Source: Stomoxys calcitrans
Lineage: Eukaryota; Arthropoda; Insecta; Diptera; Muscidae
Direction of reading: 5' to 3'
Assembly: GCF_963082655.1 (NCBI RefSeq)
Contig: NC_081556.1
Coordinates: 73,269,227-73,333,226 of the forward strand
DNA length: 64,000 bases
Below are positions 38,301 through 43,446 of the stretch, one piece after another. Positions within the stretch are counted from its first letter, which is position 1, and each line of letters opens with the position of its first letter. Made by a program: the position numbers and the translations under genes. The notes beneath the pieces were generated by a model. The model did no database searches and was not told the DNA's origin. It worked only from the letters and a program-made list of their open reading frames with translations.

Positions 38301-40672
38301 GGAGCCATACTTACTAACTCATTGTGAGCCCTCTAAAGGCTCAAAAAGACAAGATCGTAAATCGGTTTATATGGCAGCTATATCAGGTTATGAACCGATT
38401 TGGACCATACTTGGCAGAGTAGTTGGAAGTTAAATTAAAATACGTGCAGACGACGCATATTTCACTGCGGAACATTGCAACGGACAGTAGGACGACGAAA
38501 ACTCTATGTGGGAATACGATGTTACTTCTGAGAGGATTTTTGCTTCCATACATTTGTTATACCCTCCACCATAGGATGGGGGTATACTTATTTCATCATT
38601 CCGTTTGTAACATATCGAAATATTGATCTGAGAGGATTTTTGCTTCCATAAATTTTGTATACCCTCCACCATAGGATGGGGGTATACTAATTTCGTCATT
38701 CTGTTTGTAACTTCTCGGAAAAGCCATGTCCGTCCGTCTGTCTGTCGAAAGGAAGCTAACTTTCGAAGGAGTAAAGCTAGCCACTTGAAATTATGCACAA
38801 ATACTTCTTATTAGCGTGGGTCGGTTGGGATTGTAGATGGGCTATATCGGTCCACGTTTTGCTATAGCTGCCATGTAAACCGATCTGGGGTCTTGACTTC
38901 TTGAGCCACTAGAGGACGCAATTATTATCCGATTGAGCTGAAATTTTGCATGAGGTGTTTTGATATGACTTTCAACAACTGTGCTGATAATAGTTCAAAT
39001 CGGTCCATAACCTGATATAGCTGTCATATAAACCGATCTGGGGTCTTGACTTCTTGAGCTTCTAGAGGACGTAATTATTATCCGATTTAGATGAAATTTT
39101 GCATGAGGTTTTGGTATGACATTCAACAACTGTATTAAGAACGGTTTAAATCGGTCCATAACCTGATATAGCTTCCATATAATCCGATCTGGGGTCTTGA
39201 CTTCTTGAGCCACTATAGGGCGCAATTAATATCCGATTTAGCTGAAATTTTGTACAACGGCTTCTCTCATGACCTTTAACTTACGTGTCGAAAATGGCAT
39301 GAATCGGTTTGTAGCCTAATGCAGCTCCCCTATAAACCGATCTCCCTATTTTACTTCTTCAGCCCCTAAAGTGCGTAATTCTTACTAGATTTGGCTGAAA
39401 TCTTACACAATGTCTTCTACCATGGTCTCCAATATTCAGTTCAATTATGGTCCGAAATGAACCATAACTTGATCTTGTTCCAATAACATATCAATTCTTT
39501 TATTTTATCCTTTGTTTGCCTAAAAAGAGATACCGTGGCAAGATCTCGACAAATGCGATACATTTTGGAGGGTATGTAAGATTCAGCTCGGCCGAAGCTT
39601 ATATGGCTTTTACTTGTTAGTTGTTAGTCGAAGATTGGTATGGAAAGTTTTATTACCTATGCTAAAAAAGGGAAAACATTTGAAGGGTGAGCATTTCAAG
39701 ATAATAACTTTTGGGTTTTTGGGATAATCTTATTTACGAGTACACATATCAAATATTTTTACACAAGGCATAATTCAATAAATGAAATGTATGTTAGATA
39801 AAATTACTCTGTTCGGTATTTTAACTTACAAAATGTTTTAATTGGGGTTTCTTTTTTAACAGATCTTTGGCATTTTACTATTGCTATTAGCAGGATTTGG
39901 ATGGGAGGCTATGCCCCAGCATTATGCCATCGGGTTTATTGCTCTGGGATGTGTTATTCTATTAACAGCCTTATTTGGATGCTTTGGATCCGTAAGAGAG
40001 TCTGCACGCAGCCTATGGACGGTAATGATCAATCAAATATGGTTAATTGCATCGGGACTCTCATAATCCATTTTTTAATGCGTATATTTTTAGTATGCTG
40101 TCATGTTGCTGATAATTTTGGTATTGACCATTGTCTTCATTTGCCTGAACACGCGGGATGTCTTTAAAAACTATGCGGTACAAGAAGTCAATGGACTGTG
40201 GGAACAGGAAATGACAAGTCCCGGAGCCATGGACCAAAAGCAGATAGTTGTGAGTATCGAATAAGTTCGTAAACACCTTAAGGAATGTCTAACAAATTTC
40301 CCTTCTTGAATTATCCTTTAATAGTATGAATGCTGCGGCCGCATGGGTCCAGATGACTACTTACTTGCTGGGCGTGTTACTCCATCCAGTTGTTGCAAGG
40401 AGAGCAATTGCATAAACCCTTTGAATATTTACATGGATGGTTGTCTGGCGAAAATAGAACAAGCCTTCTCCAATGAAGCGTTGACAACACAAATTTCCGA
40501 ATGGGTTCTATTGGGTCTCAATGTAAGTGTACCCTAGCTCCAGTATAAAGGCAACAAGCTAAGAACGTTTGTGAGATTTAAATATTTTTCTCCATTTCAG
40601 ATTGTTGTTCTCGCCATGTCGATTCTGTTTGCCATCCATTACACTAACCAAAGACGCCGTTTTAATTATTAG
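8256..40672 (+). CDS. tetraspanin (Tsp42E type), five coding exons
   Basis: Joined exons 8256-8315, 39863-40021, 40094-40249, 40325-40522 and 40601-40672 give 214 residues, the usual tetraspanin length. All junctions are GT-AG and phase 0. There are four membrane spans (about 10-31, 42-62, 74-91, 185-203), a very short first outer loop, and a large second loop (92-184) with the hallmark CCG at 128-130 and SSCC at 146-149. Six cysteines in that loop (128, 129, 148, 149, 154, 165) would form three disulfides. Cys3 and Cys10 are candidate palmitoylation sites. Tetraspanins organise membrane microdomains with integrins, receptors and proteases. The tail reads 'IHYTNQRRRFNY'. Overall form resembles the Drosophila Tsp42E cluster, and I suspect Tsp42El, but I could not align it. 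No other tetraspanin is visible in the window, although the Drosophila cluster is tandem. The 31.5-kb first intron is the oddity. Confidence 0.93.
8630..8720 (+). repeat. GAT/GTT-rich imperfect microsatellite
   Basis: Interrupted GATGAT and GTTGTC triplets occur in the first 400 bp of intron 1. There is no coding signal. Confidence 0.5.
9288..9884 (+). mobile_element. fold-back mariner-like derivative with 203-bp inverted arms
   Basis: The element is exactly bounded by TA at 9286-9287 and 9885-9886. Arms 9288-9490 and 9682-9884 are inverted copies differing at one position. Each arm begins AAGGGTGATTTTTTTGAGG and carries the transposase N terminus ('MNRLTNEQRLQIIEFYYQNQ'), so two N-terminal coding pieces point inward. 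The 191-bp centre keeps one transposase core segment in frame ('FSDEAHFWLNGYVNKQNC' to 'GGIIGPYFFKDA'), including the aspartate of the SDEAHFW motif. The native 3' end and the rest of the transposase are gone. The intact TA duplication and near-identical arms suggest that it moved, or was resolved, recently as a unit. Confidence 0.88.
9887..10393. other. unique intronic DNA
   Basis: No repeat family or gene recognised. There are two 'AGAAGCACACA' repeats near 9890-9945. The phrase 'GGTTCGATTCTTAG' at 9922 resembles a B box but has no tRNA context. Confidence 0.4.
10394..11192 (+). repeat. TR-B element, complete
   Basis: The 5' end is AACAAATAAAAGCGTGCTAAG, followed by the palindrome TTCGGTCGGGCCGAA and 'TATATACCCTCCAACATGG'. 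Internal 153-bp-type units follow ('TATATCAGGTTGTGGACCGAT', 'CTCAAGAAGTCAAAATTC'). Next are 'GAATATACATATATACTTTA' and a GTC-poor core. The 3' end is 'CCATCCTATGGTGGAGGGTA'. This short copy has both termini. Confidence 0.85.
11230..12386 (-). mobile_element. mariner-like transposon copy, near full length but dead
   Basis: The right terminus is TCACCCTT with TA at 12387-12388, so the element starts AAGGGTGATTTTTTAGC on the - strand. It is the longest of three copies of this family. Decoded in several frames: 'FNHESSYKRTTLLNFI', 'RALLRNVIARF', 'DQLGLPYSTTWKILRKDLGV' (HTH/linker), 'VETHFWPNGFVNKQNGRFWC', 'EKVTVWCGF', a stop, 'SIIGPYFFKDDA', 'DLHDMWFQEDGATCHT', 'PRSCDLTPLDYYWWGYV' and a C-terminal '..HEIIFKY'. 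The SDEAHFW aspartate reads V-E-T here, and several frameshifts and stops are present. The left inverted repeat was not found. Confidence 0.85.
12389..13359 (+). repeat. TR-B element, 5'-truncated at the mariner boundary
   Basis: It starts directly at the mariner TA with internal unit sequence and runs through about five units. The end is 'CATCCTGTGGTGAAGGGTATA'. The GTCY microsatellite is reduced to 'GACGGAAATG'. The third, fifth and last units show the alternation of 'GTTTATATGGAAGCTATATC'-type openings with 'CTCAAGA' closings. Confidence 0.8.
13453..13471 (+). repeat. (GA)n microsatellite
   Basis: About nine GA dinucleotides lie just downstream of the TR-B 3' end. No function is apparent. 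Confidence 0.8.
13637..15714 (+). mobile_element. family C element, + copy, with degenerate tandem units
   Basis: It begins 'CTAGCTGACCCGGGCCCGCT' and ends 'ATATATATAGAT'. In between are about 14 degenerate units of roughly 115-140 bp with 'CATTTGAGCCACATATTGCC', 'ATGGTCGGTAAAT', 'GGGGTGTTTTGGGG' and 'CCCCCAAACACTTGG'. The 3' section has 'ATCTCCGAGATCTGGCGTTT' and 'ATCGGTTCAGTCGTTTTTGA'. No ORF is shared with the - copy at 27984-30101. The fixed start/end and microsatellite-like 3' end suggest a non-autonomous retroposed or rolling-circle element; class not determined. Confidence 0.75.
15715..16857. other. unique intronic DNA with a short direct duplication
   Basis: The phrase 'CTGGAAAG.AGG.CTAAGT.TTCG' followed by 'TACAGAAAGTGAAT' occurs at 15719-15762 and again near 15806-15847. 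No other feature is seen. A 68-codon ORF at 16057 (+) has no motif. Confidence 0.45.
16858..17204 (-). repeat. TR-A element, 3' half
   Basis: 'CATTTCCGACCCTATAAGG', 'ATATATATTCTTGATCAGC', 'GTCCGTGCGTCTGTCTG' and one and a half units are present. It ends abruptly where the next TR-A copy begins. The 3' hairpin is mutated. Confidence 0.75.
17205..18110 (+). repeat. TR-A element, complete, abutting the previous copy head to head
   Basis: The 5' palindrome AAGTTCGGCGGGCCGAACTT is followed by 'TGGATACTCACCACC', then units, then 'TACTTTGTAGGGTCGGAAAT'. The 3' end is 'CCTATGGCGGTGGGTATAAAAA'. With 16858-17204 (-) it forms a divergent inverted pair. Confidence 0.85.
18150..18897 (-). mobile_element. 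decayed Tc1/Tc3-like transposase
   Basis: The - strand shows, in order and broken by stops and shifts, a paired-like HTH part ('RNLGRSGNKMTKELKISR' then 'MVHLLKNELQAKF'). Later come 'EQFVNSQNDRVYL' and 'PSQVMVWGAV', the core segment between the first and second catalytic aspartates in Tc1-type transposases. The right edge (reverse complement of 'GTGTCACCTACCCTGTA') looks like a Tc1-type terminus TACAGGGTAGGTGACAC. The N terminus and C-terminal third are not visible. It is an inactive fossil. Confidence 0.7.
18898..19030 (+). repeat. TR-B fragment (one unit)
   Basis: 'CCAAATATCAGCCAGATCGGA', 'GGGGCTCAAGAAGTCAAATC' and 'GGCTATACCTA' match one TR-B unit. Both ends are missing. Confidence 0.7.
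19031..19685. other. AT-rich unique intronic DNA
   Basis: No gene or repeat family seen. It contains a poly(A) run near 19598-19613 and a 72-codon ORF without motifs. Confidence 0.4.
19686..20984 (-). repeat. TR-B element, complete, with expanded array
   Basis: The 3' hairpin is at the left (TATACGCTCCACCATAGGATG), then 'CCCATAAAGTATATATATAT', 'TGTCTGTCCGTCTGTCTGTC', seven units and the 5' end at the right ('ATAAGATTCGGCCTGGCCGAA', 'CTTAGCACGC' plus poly-T). Units in the middle have just been duplicated (next entry). Confidence 0.88.
20234..20753 (-). repeat. 260-bp tandem duplication inside TR-B
   Basis: Two near-identical 260-bp blocks, 20234-20493 and 20494-20753, each contain a 153-bp unit plus a 107-bp partial unit. 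Only a handful of differences are visible by eye, whereas neighbouring units are strongly diverged. This is a recent array expansion by unequal exchange or replication slippage. Confidence 0.8.
21053..21115 (+). repeat. 5' end fragment of a TR-type element
   Basis: 'AGGCGTTTAATTCGACCG' followed by 'CTCCGAACTATGGAAACC' and 'CTCCACCATGGATT' is a mutated palindromic 5' end of TR-A/TR-B type. Nothing of the body follows. Confidence 0.55.
21160..21325. repeat. short CTGCTGTTTTG/CAGCAAAC element
   Basis: It begins near ACACTCA and carries several inverted copies of 'GCTGTT'/'AACAGC' and 'CAGCAAACAGAAACTGCTG'. A similar element ending in TGAGTGT lies at 22805-22957, so this looks like a small hairpin-rich dispersed repeat or MITE. 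Confidence 0.45.
21516..22702 (+). repeat. TR-A element interrupted by a SINE
   Basis: The 5' end is 'AACAAGCACAAATGCGTTAGG' with palindrome TTCGGCGGGGCCGAA. Units follow, then the core 'ATACTTTATAGGGTCAGAAA'. The 3' end is 'CATCCTTCGGTGGTGGGTA'. A SINE fragment at 22106-22333 splits a unit. Confidence 0.85.
22106..22333 (-). repeat. 5'-truncated SINE nested in TR-A, with target-site duplication
   Basis: The - strand shows the SINE body ('GACACCTCTTTGGAGAGG' on +) and tail. The flanks carry TAACATAACTC (22095-22105) and TAACATAGCTC (22334-22344), an 11-bp duplication with one mismatch. The tRNA-like head is absent. 5' truncation plus a duplication of this length is what LINE-driven retroposition gives. 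Confidence 0.8.
22805..22957. repeat. second CTGCTGTTTTG/CAGCAAAC-type element
   Basis: It contains 'CAGCAAACAACAGAC', 'CAGCAGCAAACCTGCTGTTCTG' (imperfect hairpin) and 'GTCAGCAAACAGAG', and ends 'TTTTCTATGAGTGTAC'. It is related to 21160-21325. Confidence 0.45.
22958..24127. other. unique intronic DNA
   Basis: About 1.2 kb without any repeat family shared elsewhere in the window and without a convincing ORF. It is one of the few unique islands in intron 1, so a candidate for an intronic enhancer; nothing in the sequence proves it. Confidence 0.4.
24128..25512 (+). repeat. TR-A element, complete reference copy
   Basis: The 5' end is AACAAGTAAAAAGGCG then the palindrome AAGTTCGGCCGGGCCGAACTT, then 'TGGATACCCACCACC'. 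Units keep an exact 153-bp spacing: 'ATCGGTCTAT' at 24761, 24914 and 25067, and its variant at 25220. The core is 'TATATATACTTTATAGGGTC' after 'CAGACAGACGGACGGACATG'. The 3' hairpin is 'CCATCCTTCGGTGGTGGGTA'. As 153 is a multiple of three, long ORFs with a 51-residue repeat appear (24741-25175, -); these look accidental. Confidence 0.9.
25571..26855 (-). repeat. TR-A element, complete, inverted partner of the previous copy
   Basis: The 3' hairpin at the left 'TATACCCACCACCGAAGGATG' faces the 3' end of 24128-25512 across about 58 bp. Its 5' end at the right is 'AAGTTCGGCCCGGCCGAACTT' followed by 'AACGCCTTTTTATTTGTT'. The pair makes a 2.7-kb imperfect palindrome in intron 1. Confidence 0.9.
26930..27400 (-). 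repeat. TR-E element, diverged
   Basis: The right end reads 'GGTGTAGGATATTATATAG' followed by 'GGATCCGCCCTACTTTTTGG', the complement of the TR-E 5' end. The body shares 'TTATATTCGATATTTCAGTAG' and 'ATTAAAGTCTGACT' with 44917-45172. The 3' hairpin was not found. Confidence 0.6.
27401..27983. other. AT-rich unique intronic DNA
   Basis: No gene, TE domain or repeat shared with the rest of the window is seen. It contains a poly(A) run near 27494-27507. Confidence 0.4.
27984..30101 (-). mobile_element. family C element, - copy
   Basis: This is the mirror of 13637-15714. The 3' end at the left is 'ATCTGATCTTATATATAAAA' then 'TCTGAACCTATTTTCTTGAC'. About 15 degenerate units carry 'AATATGGGGCTCAAAT' and 'GGACCACCCCAAGCCCC'. 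The 5' end at the right is 'AGCGGGCCCGGGTCAGGTAG'. There is a G-run at 28149-28167. The two copies form a 2-kb inverted repeat with about 12.3 kb between them, both in the tetraspanin intron. Confidence 0.75.
30118..31029 (+). repeat. TR-A element, complete
   Basis: It starts AACAAGTAAAAAGGCG. The palindrome is partly decayed (AAGTTCAGCCGGACCGAACTT). Three units follow. The 3' part contains a local duplication ('ATAGCCCATGTTCGAACTTA' twice near 30736 and 30764) and a duplicated hairpin half ('CATCCTTCGG' twice). Confidence 0.85.
31030..31540 (-). mobile_element. LOA-like retrotransposon fragments
   Basis: From 31030 the - strand 3' UTR ('GCCCATGTCACTATGGACAC' on +) is followed to about 31345 by pieces matching the 2900-3330 copy ('TCCGAAAAGCTAAACG', 'AATGCAGATCGTGCCATCCTC'). 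From about 31355 a + strand RNase H piece reads 'NIALDSRRSLNKCAEQLKIH'-like words ending in 'LFWNYL'. Two opposite fragments are fused; neither is functional. Confidence 0.6.
31541..32034. other. AT-rich intronic DNA
   Basis: Contains poly(A) near 31610-31620 and a (TA)n run near 31655-31673. No gene is seen. Confidence 0.4.
32035..32235 (+). mobile_element. LOA-like C-terminal/3' UTR fragment
   Basis: 'GGCAAAAGGATTTTAAGTTC' then 'GAACATTCGCATTTCC' and 'GGTATCACAATGGACAAAAG' parallel the element end at 59440-59690 ('GGCAGTCAGAAGGAGTTCC', 'GGTATCACAATAAACGAAAA'). Confidence 0.6.
32302..32538 (-). mobile_element. mariner-type MITE copy 2
   Basis: The inverted repeats TTGGATTGCCCAAAAAGTAA and TTACATTTTGGGCAACCCAA frame a body near-identical to the copies at 4454 and 56268. 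TA lies just outside each end. It is orientated opposite to copy 1. Confidence 0.85.
32539..32984. other. unique intronic DNA
   Basis: No shared repeat or gene. Moderately AT-rich. Confidence 0.4.
32985..33735 (+). repeat. TR-B element, 3'-truncated
   Basis: A complete 5' end (AACAAGTAAAAGCGTGCTAAG, palindrome TTCGGCCGGGCCGAA, 'TATATACCTCCCACCATGG') is followed by four units. The (GACG)n core 'GACAGACAGACGGACGGACA' is present; the hairpin end is lost after 'GAACATGGCTTAAATGTCAG'. Confidence 0.85.
33862..34195 (+). repeat. LOA 3' UTR scrap joined to a TR-A fragment
   Basis: 33862-33945 is the retrotransposon 3' end (GGTTAGGTTAGGTTGAAAAT, - strand element). From 33946 TR-A 5'-proximal sequence follows ('CCACCTTCCGTCAAAATCC', 'GTAGCTATATCTATATC', 'GAAAAGCCTAACATAAGTCA'). 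Both pieces are truncated. Confidence 0.65.
34196..35640. other. largest unique island in intron 1
   Basis: About 1.4 kb without recurrent repeats or recognisable coding sequence; ORFs up to about 60 codons have no motifs. If intron 1 has enhancers, this is a prime place to look. That is inference from uniqueness only. Confidence 0.4.
35645..36197 (-). mobile_element. mariner-like transposon, internally deleted copy
   Basis: The right terminus TCACCCTT is followed by TA (36198-36199). On the - strand the transposase N terminus ('NFVIKNGCSVKKVHRALL') is fused in frame to the core ('VFSDEAHFWLSGYVNKQDCR', 'EKVTVGCGLWADG', 'IGSYFFKDDANRNLTVNG'). About the whole second HTH and linker are missing between them. 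A 'CATGATGTATGGTTTCATCA' block (on - strand 'MYGFIKTVPHAT'-like) precedes the broken left edge. Same family as 9288-9884 and 11230-12386. Confidence 0.85.
36198..36296 (+). repeat. TR-B 3' end fragment
   Basis: It starts at the mariner TA ('TATACTTTATGGGGTCTTAG') and ends 'CATCCTTTGGTAGAGGGTA'. The mariner evidently inserted in, or recombined with, a TR-B core at its TATATA stretch; the left half of that TR-B is not present. Confidence 0.75.
36308..36578 (-). repeat. SINE, diverged copy
   Basis: On the - strand: 'GTCCGCCTCCTATGCAAAACGC', then 'CTGGGATCAAATCC' (mutated B box), then body and tail ending 'CATTAAGG...GAGTACATGAGCAAA' in complement. It is heavily diverged, so old. Confidence 0.6.
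36730..38010 (-). mobile_element. LOA-like retrotransposon fragment: RT C-terminal part and RNase H
   Basis: Going down the - strand: 'RGTLQGAVLSPLL' (RT motif B region), 'VKVVAYADGVATA' (motif C, where the expected YADD reads YADG, so the second aspartate is lost), 'ENGLGVYLSKTNVVLFTRRH' and 'YTESAEYLGFLL'. Then comes 'MYFYADDSK'-like RNase H entry (read as 'NYMDFYADDSKLNDQM'), then 'GINIFTDSQAAIKYLENVFL' and 'CLFWVPDHRYIAGSCRVDEL'. Frameshifts separate the blocks. Both RT and RNase H are recognisable but dead. Same lineage as 58880-59690. Confidence 0.8.
38015..38137 (-). mobile_element. LOA-like 3' UTR fragment
   Basis: 'GGTGCGGATGTTAATCCGCC' through 'AAAAAGTAACCTCG' is the 3' UTR of the 49133-51437 family. 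It stops exactly where TR-B 38138 starts, so TR-B inserted into it. Confidence 0.65.
38138..38445 (+). repeat. TR-B 5' fragment
   Basis: It has 'AACAAGTAAAAGCGCGCTAA', a mutated palindrome, 'TATATACCCTCCACCATTG', one unit and part of a second. Confidence 0.8.
38527..38730. repeat. about 102-bp tandem duplication of a TR-B 3' end
   Basis: 'GAGAGGATTTTTGCTTCCATA' (with one extra leading base in the second copy) occurs near 38529 and 38631. Each copy is followed by the complement of the TR-B hairpin end ('TATACCCTCCACCATAGGATG') and 'TTCTGTTTGTAAC'-like sequence. Confidence 0.7.
38560..39618 (-). repeat. TR-B element, complete with duplicated 3' end
   Basis: After the duplicated terminus come 'GTCCGTCCGTCTGTCTGTCG', about five units ('CTTGACTTCTTGAGCCACTAG') and the 5' end at the right ('AAGATTCAGCTCGGCCGAAGC' and 'GGCTTTTACTTGTT'). 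It lies about 240 bp upstream of tetraspanin exon 2. Confidence 0.85.
39863..40021 (+). CDS. tetraspanin exon 2 (residues 21-73)
   Basis: The acceptor is TTTTTTAACAG and the donor GTAATG. It codes for the end of span 1, the short outer loop ('GFGWEAMPQHY') and span 2 ending in 'ALFGCFGSVRES', the conserved Gly/Cys turn of tetraspanins. Confidence 0.95.
40094..40249 (+). CDS. tetraspanin exon 3 (residues 74-125)
   Basis: The acceptor is TATATTTTTAG and the donor GTGAGT. It codes for span 3 ('MLLIILVLTIVFICL') and the first part of the large outer loop. Confidence 0.95.
40325..40522 (+). CDS. tetraspanin exon 4 (residues 126-191)
   Basis: The acceptor is CCTTTAATAG and the donor GTAAGT. It carries the signature 'YECCGRMGP', then 'TPSSCCKESNC' and 'DGCLAKIEQAF', all six loop cysteines, and the start of span 4 ('EWVLLGLN'). 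Confidence 0.96.
40601..40672 (+). CDS. tetraspanin exon 5 (residues 192-214 and stop)
   Basis: The acceptor is CTCCATTTCAG. It completes span 4 and gives a short basic tail 'TNQRRRFNY' before TAG. Confidence 0.95.
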   Translation: MVVLAMSILFAIHYTNQRRRFNY

Positions 40673-40960
40673 TAAATGGTCTCGCCACTCCGTTTCTTCC
40701 AAAAAACTATAGCAAAGATCAAGAACTTGCCACTACCTCCGAGCAACAATTGAAGTCACGCGTACCTTAAATACAAAAACACTACTTACAATTCTAAAAG
40801 ATTGATAGACAACACATTTTTATATTGTATATTTTTTTATTTTTTTAAGATTATTTAATAACTATTCATTTTTGTTATTGATGAATTCGAATATGTATTT
40901 TTGATAAGCTAATTTAAACATTCAAATAAATTGTATATATTATTGTAGAACAAAACAAAT
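40673..40960 (+). terminator. tetraspanin 3' UTR and poly(A) signal
   Basis: It is AT-rich, with AATAAA at 40925-40930 about 250 bp after the stop. A second AATAAA at about 41021 is a weaker alternative. The cleavage site is inferred, not seen. Confidence 0.7.
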
Positions 40961-41170
40961 ATTAAGACCGAGTTGGCCTCACTTGGAGCAATAGATTTAT
41001 GAGTTGCAAACATTTTGAGGGAATAAAAAACGCGTATTTAGTTTCTTTTTTAGTCACAGAATCTTCGCATCCACAAAGAAAAAAAATCAAACTTCTTAAT
41101 TTACCCTCAATGAAGCTAATTTTTGCTTTAAATGCCACCTAACCATTATTAAACATACGATGTGTATGAC

Positions 41171-43446
41171 AACAAGTAAACAGGCGTTAAGTTCGGCCGG
41201 GCCGAACTTTGGATACCCACCACCACGGGTATATATGTAAACCACCTTACGTCATAATCCGGTGAAAAATGCATACCTTATGCTCCATAGCAGCTATATC
41301 GAAATATGTTCCGATTTGGACCAAATACTTATAACTACAATTCATTGTTCAATTATATATAACAAAATATTGGTCTTCTAAGTTGGTATATCTAACAAGT
41401 AAAAGCGTGCAAAGTTCGGCCTGGCCGACTTTTATATACCCTCCACTATAGATCGCATTTGTCGAGTTCTTTTCCCGACATCTCTTCTTAGGAAAAAAGG
41501 GATAAAAGAAAAAATTTGATCTGCTATTAGAGCGATATCAAGATATGGTCCGGTTCGGACCACAATTAAATTATATGTTGGAGAACTGTGTAAAATATCA
41601 GCCAATTCGAATAAGAGTTGCGCCCTTTGTGGGCTCAAGGAATAAAATAGAGAGATCGATTTTTATGGGAGCTGTATCAGGCTAGAGACCGATTCAGATC
41701 ATAATAAGCACGTACGATGATGGTCATGAGAGGATCCGTCGTACAAAATTTCAGGCTCTAAAAGTCAAAATCCCAGATCGTTGTATATGGCAGCTTTATC
41801 CGGTTATGAACCGATTTGAACCTTATTTGGCACAGCTGTTTAAAGTCATAAGAAAATACGTCATGCAAAATTTCTGCCAAGTCGGATAGGAATTGCGCCC
41901 TCTAGAAGATCAAGATGTCAAGACCCAAGATCGGTTTATATGGCAGCTATATCAGGTTATAAAACGATTTGGACCATACTTGGCACAGTCGTTGGACATC
42001 ATAACAAAATACGTCGAGCAAAATTTCATTCCAATCGGATAAGAATTGCGCCCTCTAGAGGCTCAAGAAGTCAAGATCCAAAATCGGTTTATATGGCAGC
42101 TATATCAAAGCATGGACCGATATGGCCCATTTACAATACCAACCTACCTACACTAATAAGAAGTATTTGTACAAAATTTTAAGCAGCTAGCTTTACTCCT
42201 CCGGACGGACGGACAAGGCTAGATCGAAATAAAATGTCATGACGATCAAGAATATATATACACAATTGGGTCTCAAACGAATATTTCGAGTAGTTACAAT
42301 CAGAATGACGAAATTAGTATACCCCCATCCTATGGTGGAGGGTATAAAAATAAACCGATCTGAACCATAAACGACCCGATGTCGAAAAGCCTTACAATAA
42401 AAGCCTAAATAACTCACTGTCCCAAATATCGGCCAAATCGCACAATAAATGTCCCAAAACCTTAAATCGAGAGCCCGGTCTATGTGGCAGCGACATCCAA
42501 ATCTAGACCGATCTGTGTATTTTATTACAAAAGTATGTCGAGGGGCTCAACTTAACTCACTGTCCGAAATTTCAGCGACATCAGACAATAAATGCCCAAA
42601 ACCTTAAATCGAGAGATAGATCTATATGGCGGCTATATCCAAACCTAGACCGATCCAAACCAAATTAAAGAAGGATGTCGAGGGGCACACAGCTCACTGT
42701 CCCAAATTTCGGCGAAATCGGACAGCAAATGCGTCTTTTATGGGCCCAAAACCATAAATCTAGAGATCGGTCTATATGACAGCTATATCCAAATCTGGAC
42801 CGATCTGGGCCAAATTGCATAAAGTGTCAGTGGGCCTAGCACAACCCACTGTCCTAAATTTTGGCAAAATTAGGCAATAAATGCGCCTTTTATGGGTCCA
42901 AGACCTTAAATCGAGAGATCGGTCTGATCCGATCTGGGCCAAATTGAAGTGGAACATCGACTGGCGTAACACAACTCACTATCCCAAATTTCAGCAAAAT
43001 CGAATAATAAATGTGGATTTATGGGCCTAAGACCTTAAATGGGCGGATCGGTCTATATGGCAGCTATATCCAAATCTGGACCGATCTAGGCCATATTGAA
43101 GAAGGATGTCGAAGGACCTAACATAACTCTCTGTCCAAAATTTCAGCAAAACCGGATAATAAATGTTGTTTTTTGTGGGCCTAAGACCCAAAATCGGCGG
43201 ATCGGTCTATATGGGGGCCATAAAAAGATATAGTCCGATATAGCCCATCTTCGAACTTAACCTGCTTATGGACAAAAAAAAAAAAGAATCTGTGCAAAAT
43301 GTAAGTTTAATATCTCTATTTTTAAAGACTATGGCGAGATTTCAATAATATATATACTTTATAGGGTCGGAAATGGATATTTCGATGTGTTGCAAACGGA
43401 ATGACGAAATGAATATACCCGCATCCTTCGGTGGTGGGTATAAAAA
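41171..43446 (+). repeat. TR-A element split by a TR-B insertion
   Basis: The 5' part is 41171-41393 (AACAAGTAAACAGGCG, palindrome AAGTTCGGCCGGGCCGAACTT). The 3' part is 42346-43446 with six units and hairpin 'CATCCTTCGGTGGTGGGTA'. The break is in the sequence that reads TATATCTAAAAATAAACC in undisturbed copies (near 21705 and 24343). Confidence 0.9.
41394..42345 (+). repeat. TR-B element nested in TR-A (defines exact TR-B ends)
   Basis: It runs from AACAAGTAAAAGCGTGCAAAG (palindrome TTCGGCCTGGCCGA) to 'TATGGTGGAGGGTAT'. The host TR-A resumes as AAAAATAAACC, giving an insertion between T and A with no target duplication longer than the ambiguous A run. This fits rolling-circle (Helitron/Helentron) insertion and argues against cut-and-paste or LINE-driven retroposition. 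Confidence 0.88.

Noticed and set aside
39901..40167. 88-codon ORF overlapping tetraspanin exon 2
   Set aside because: It is a frame shadow; the spliced tetraspanin reading explains the region with correct GT-AG sites.
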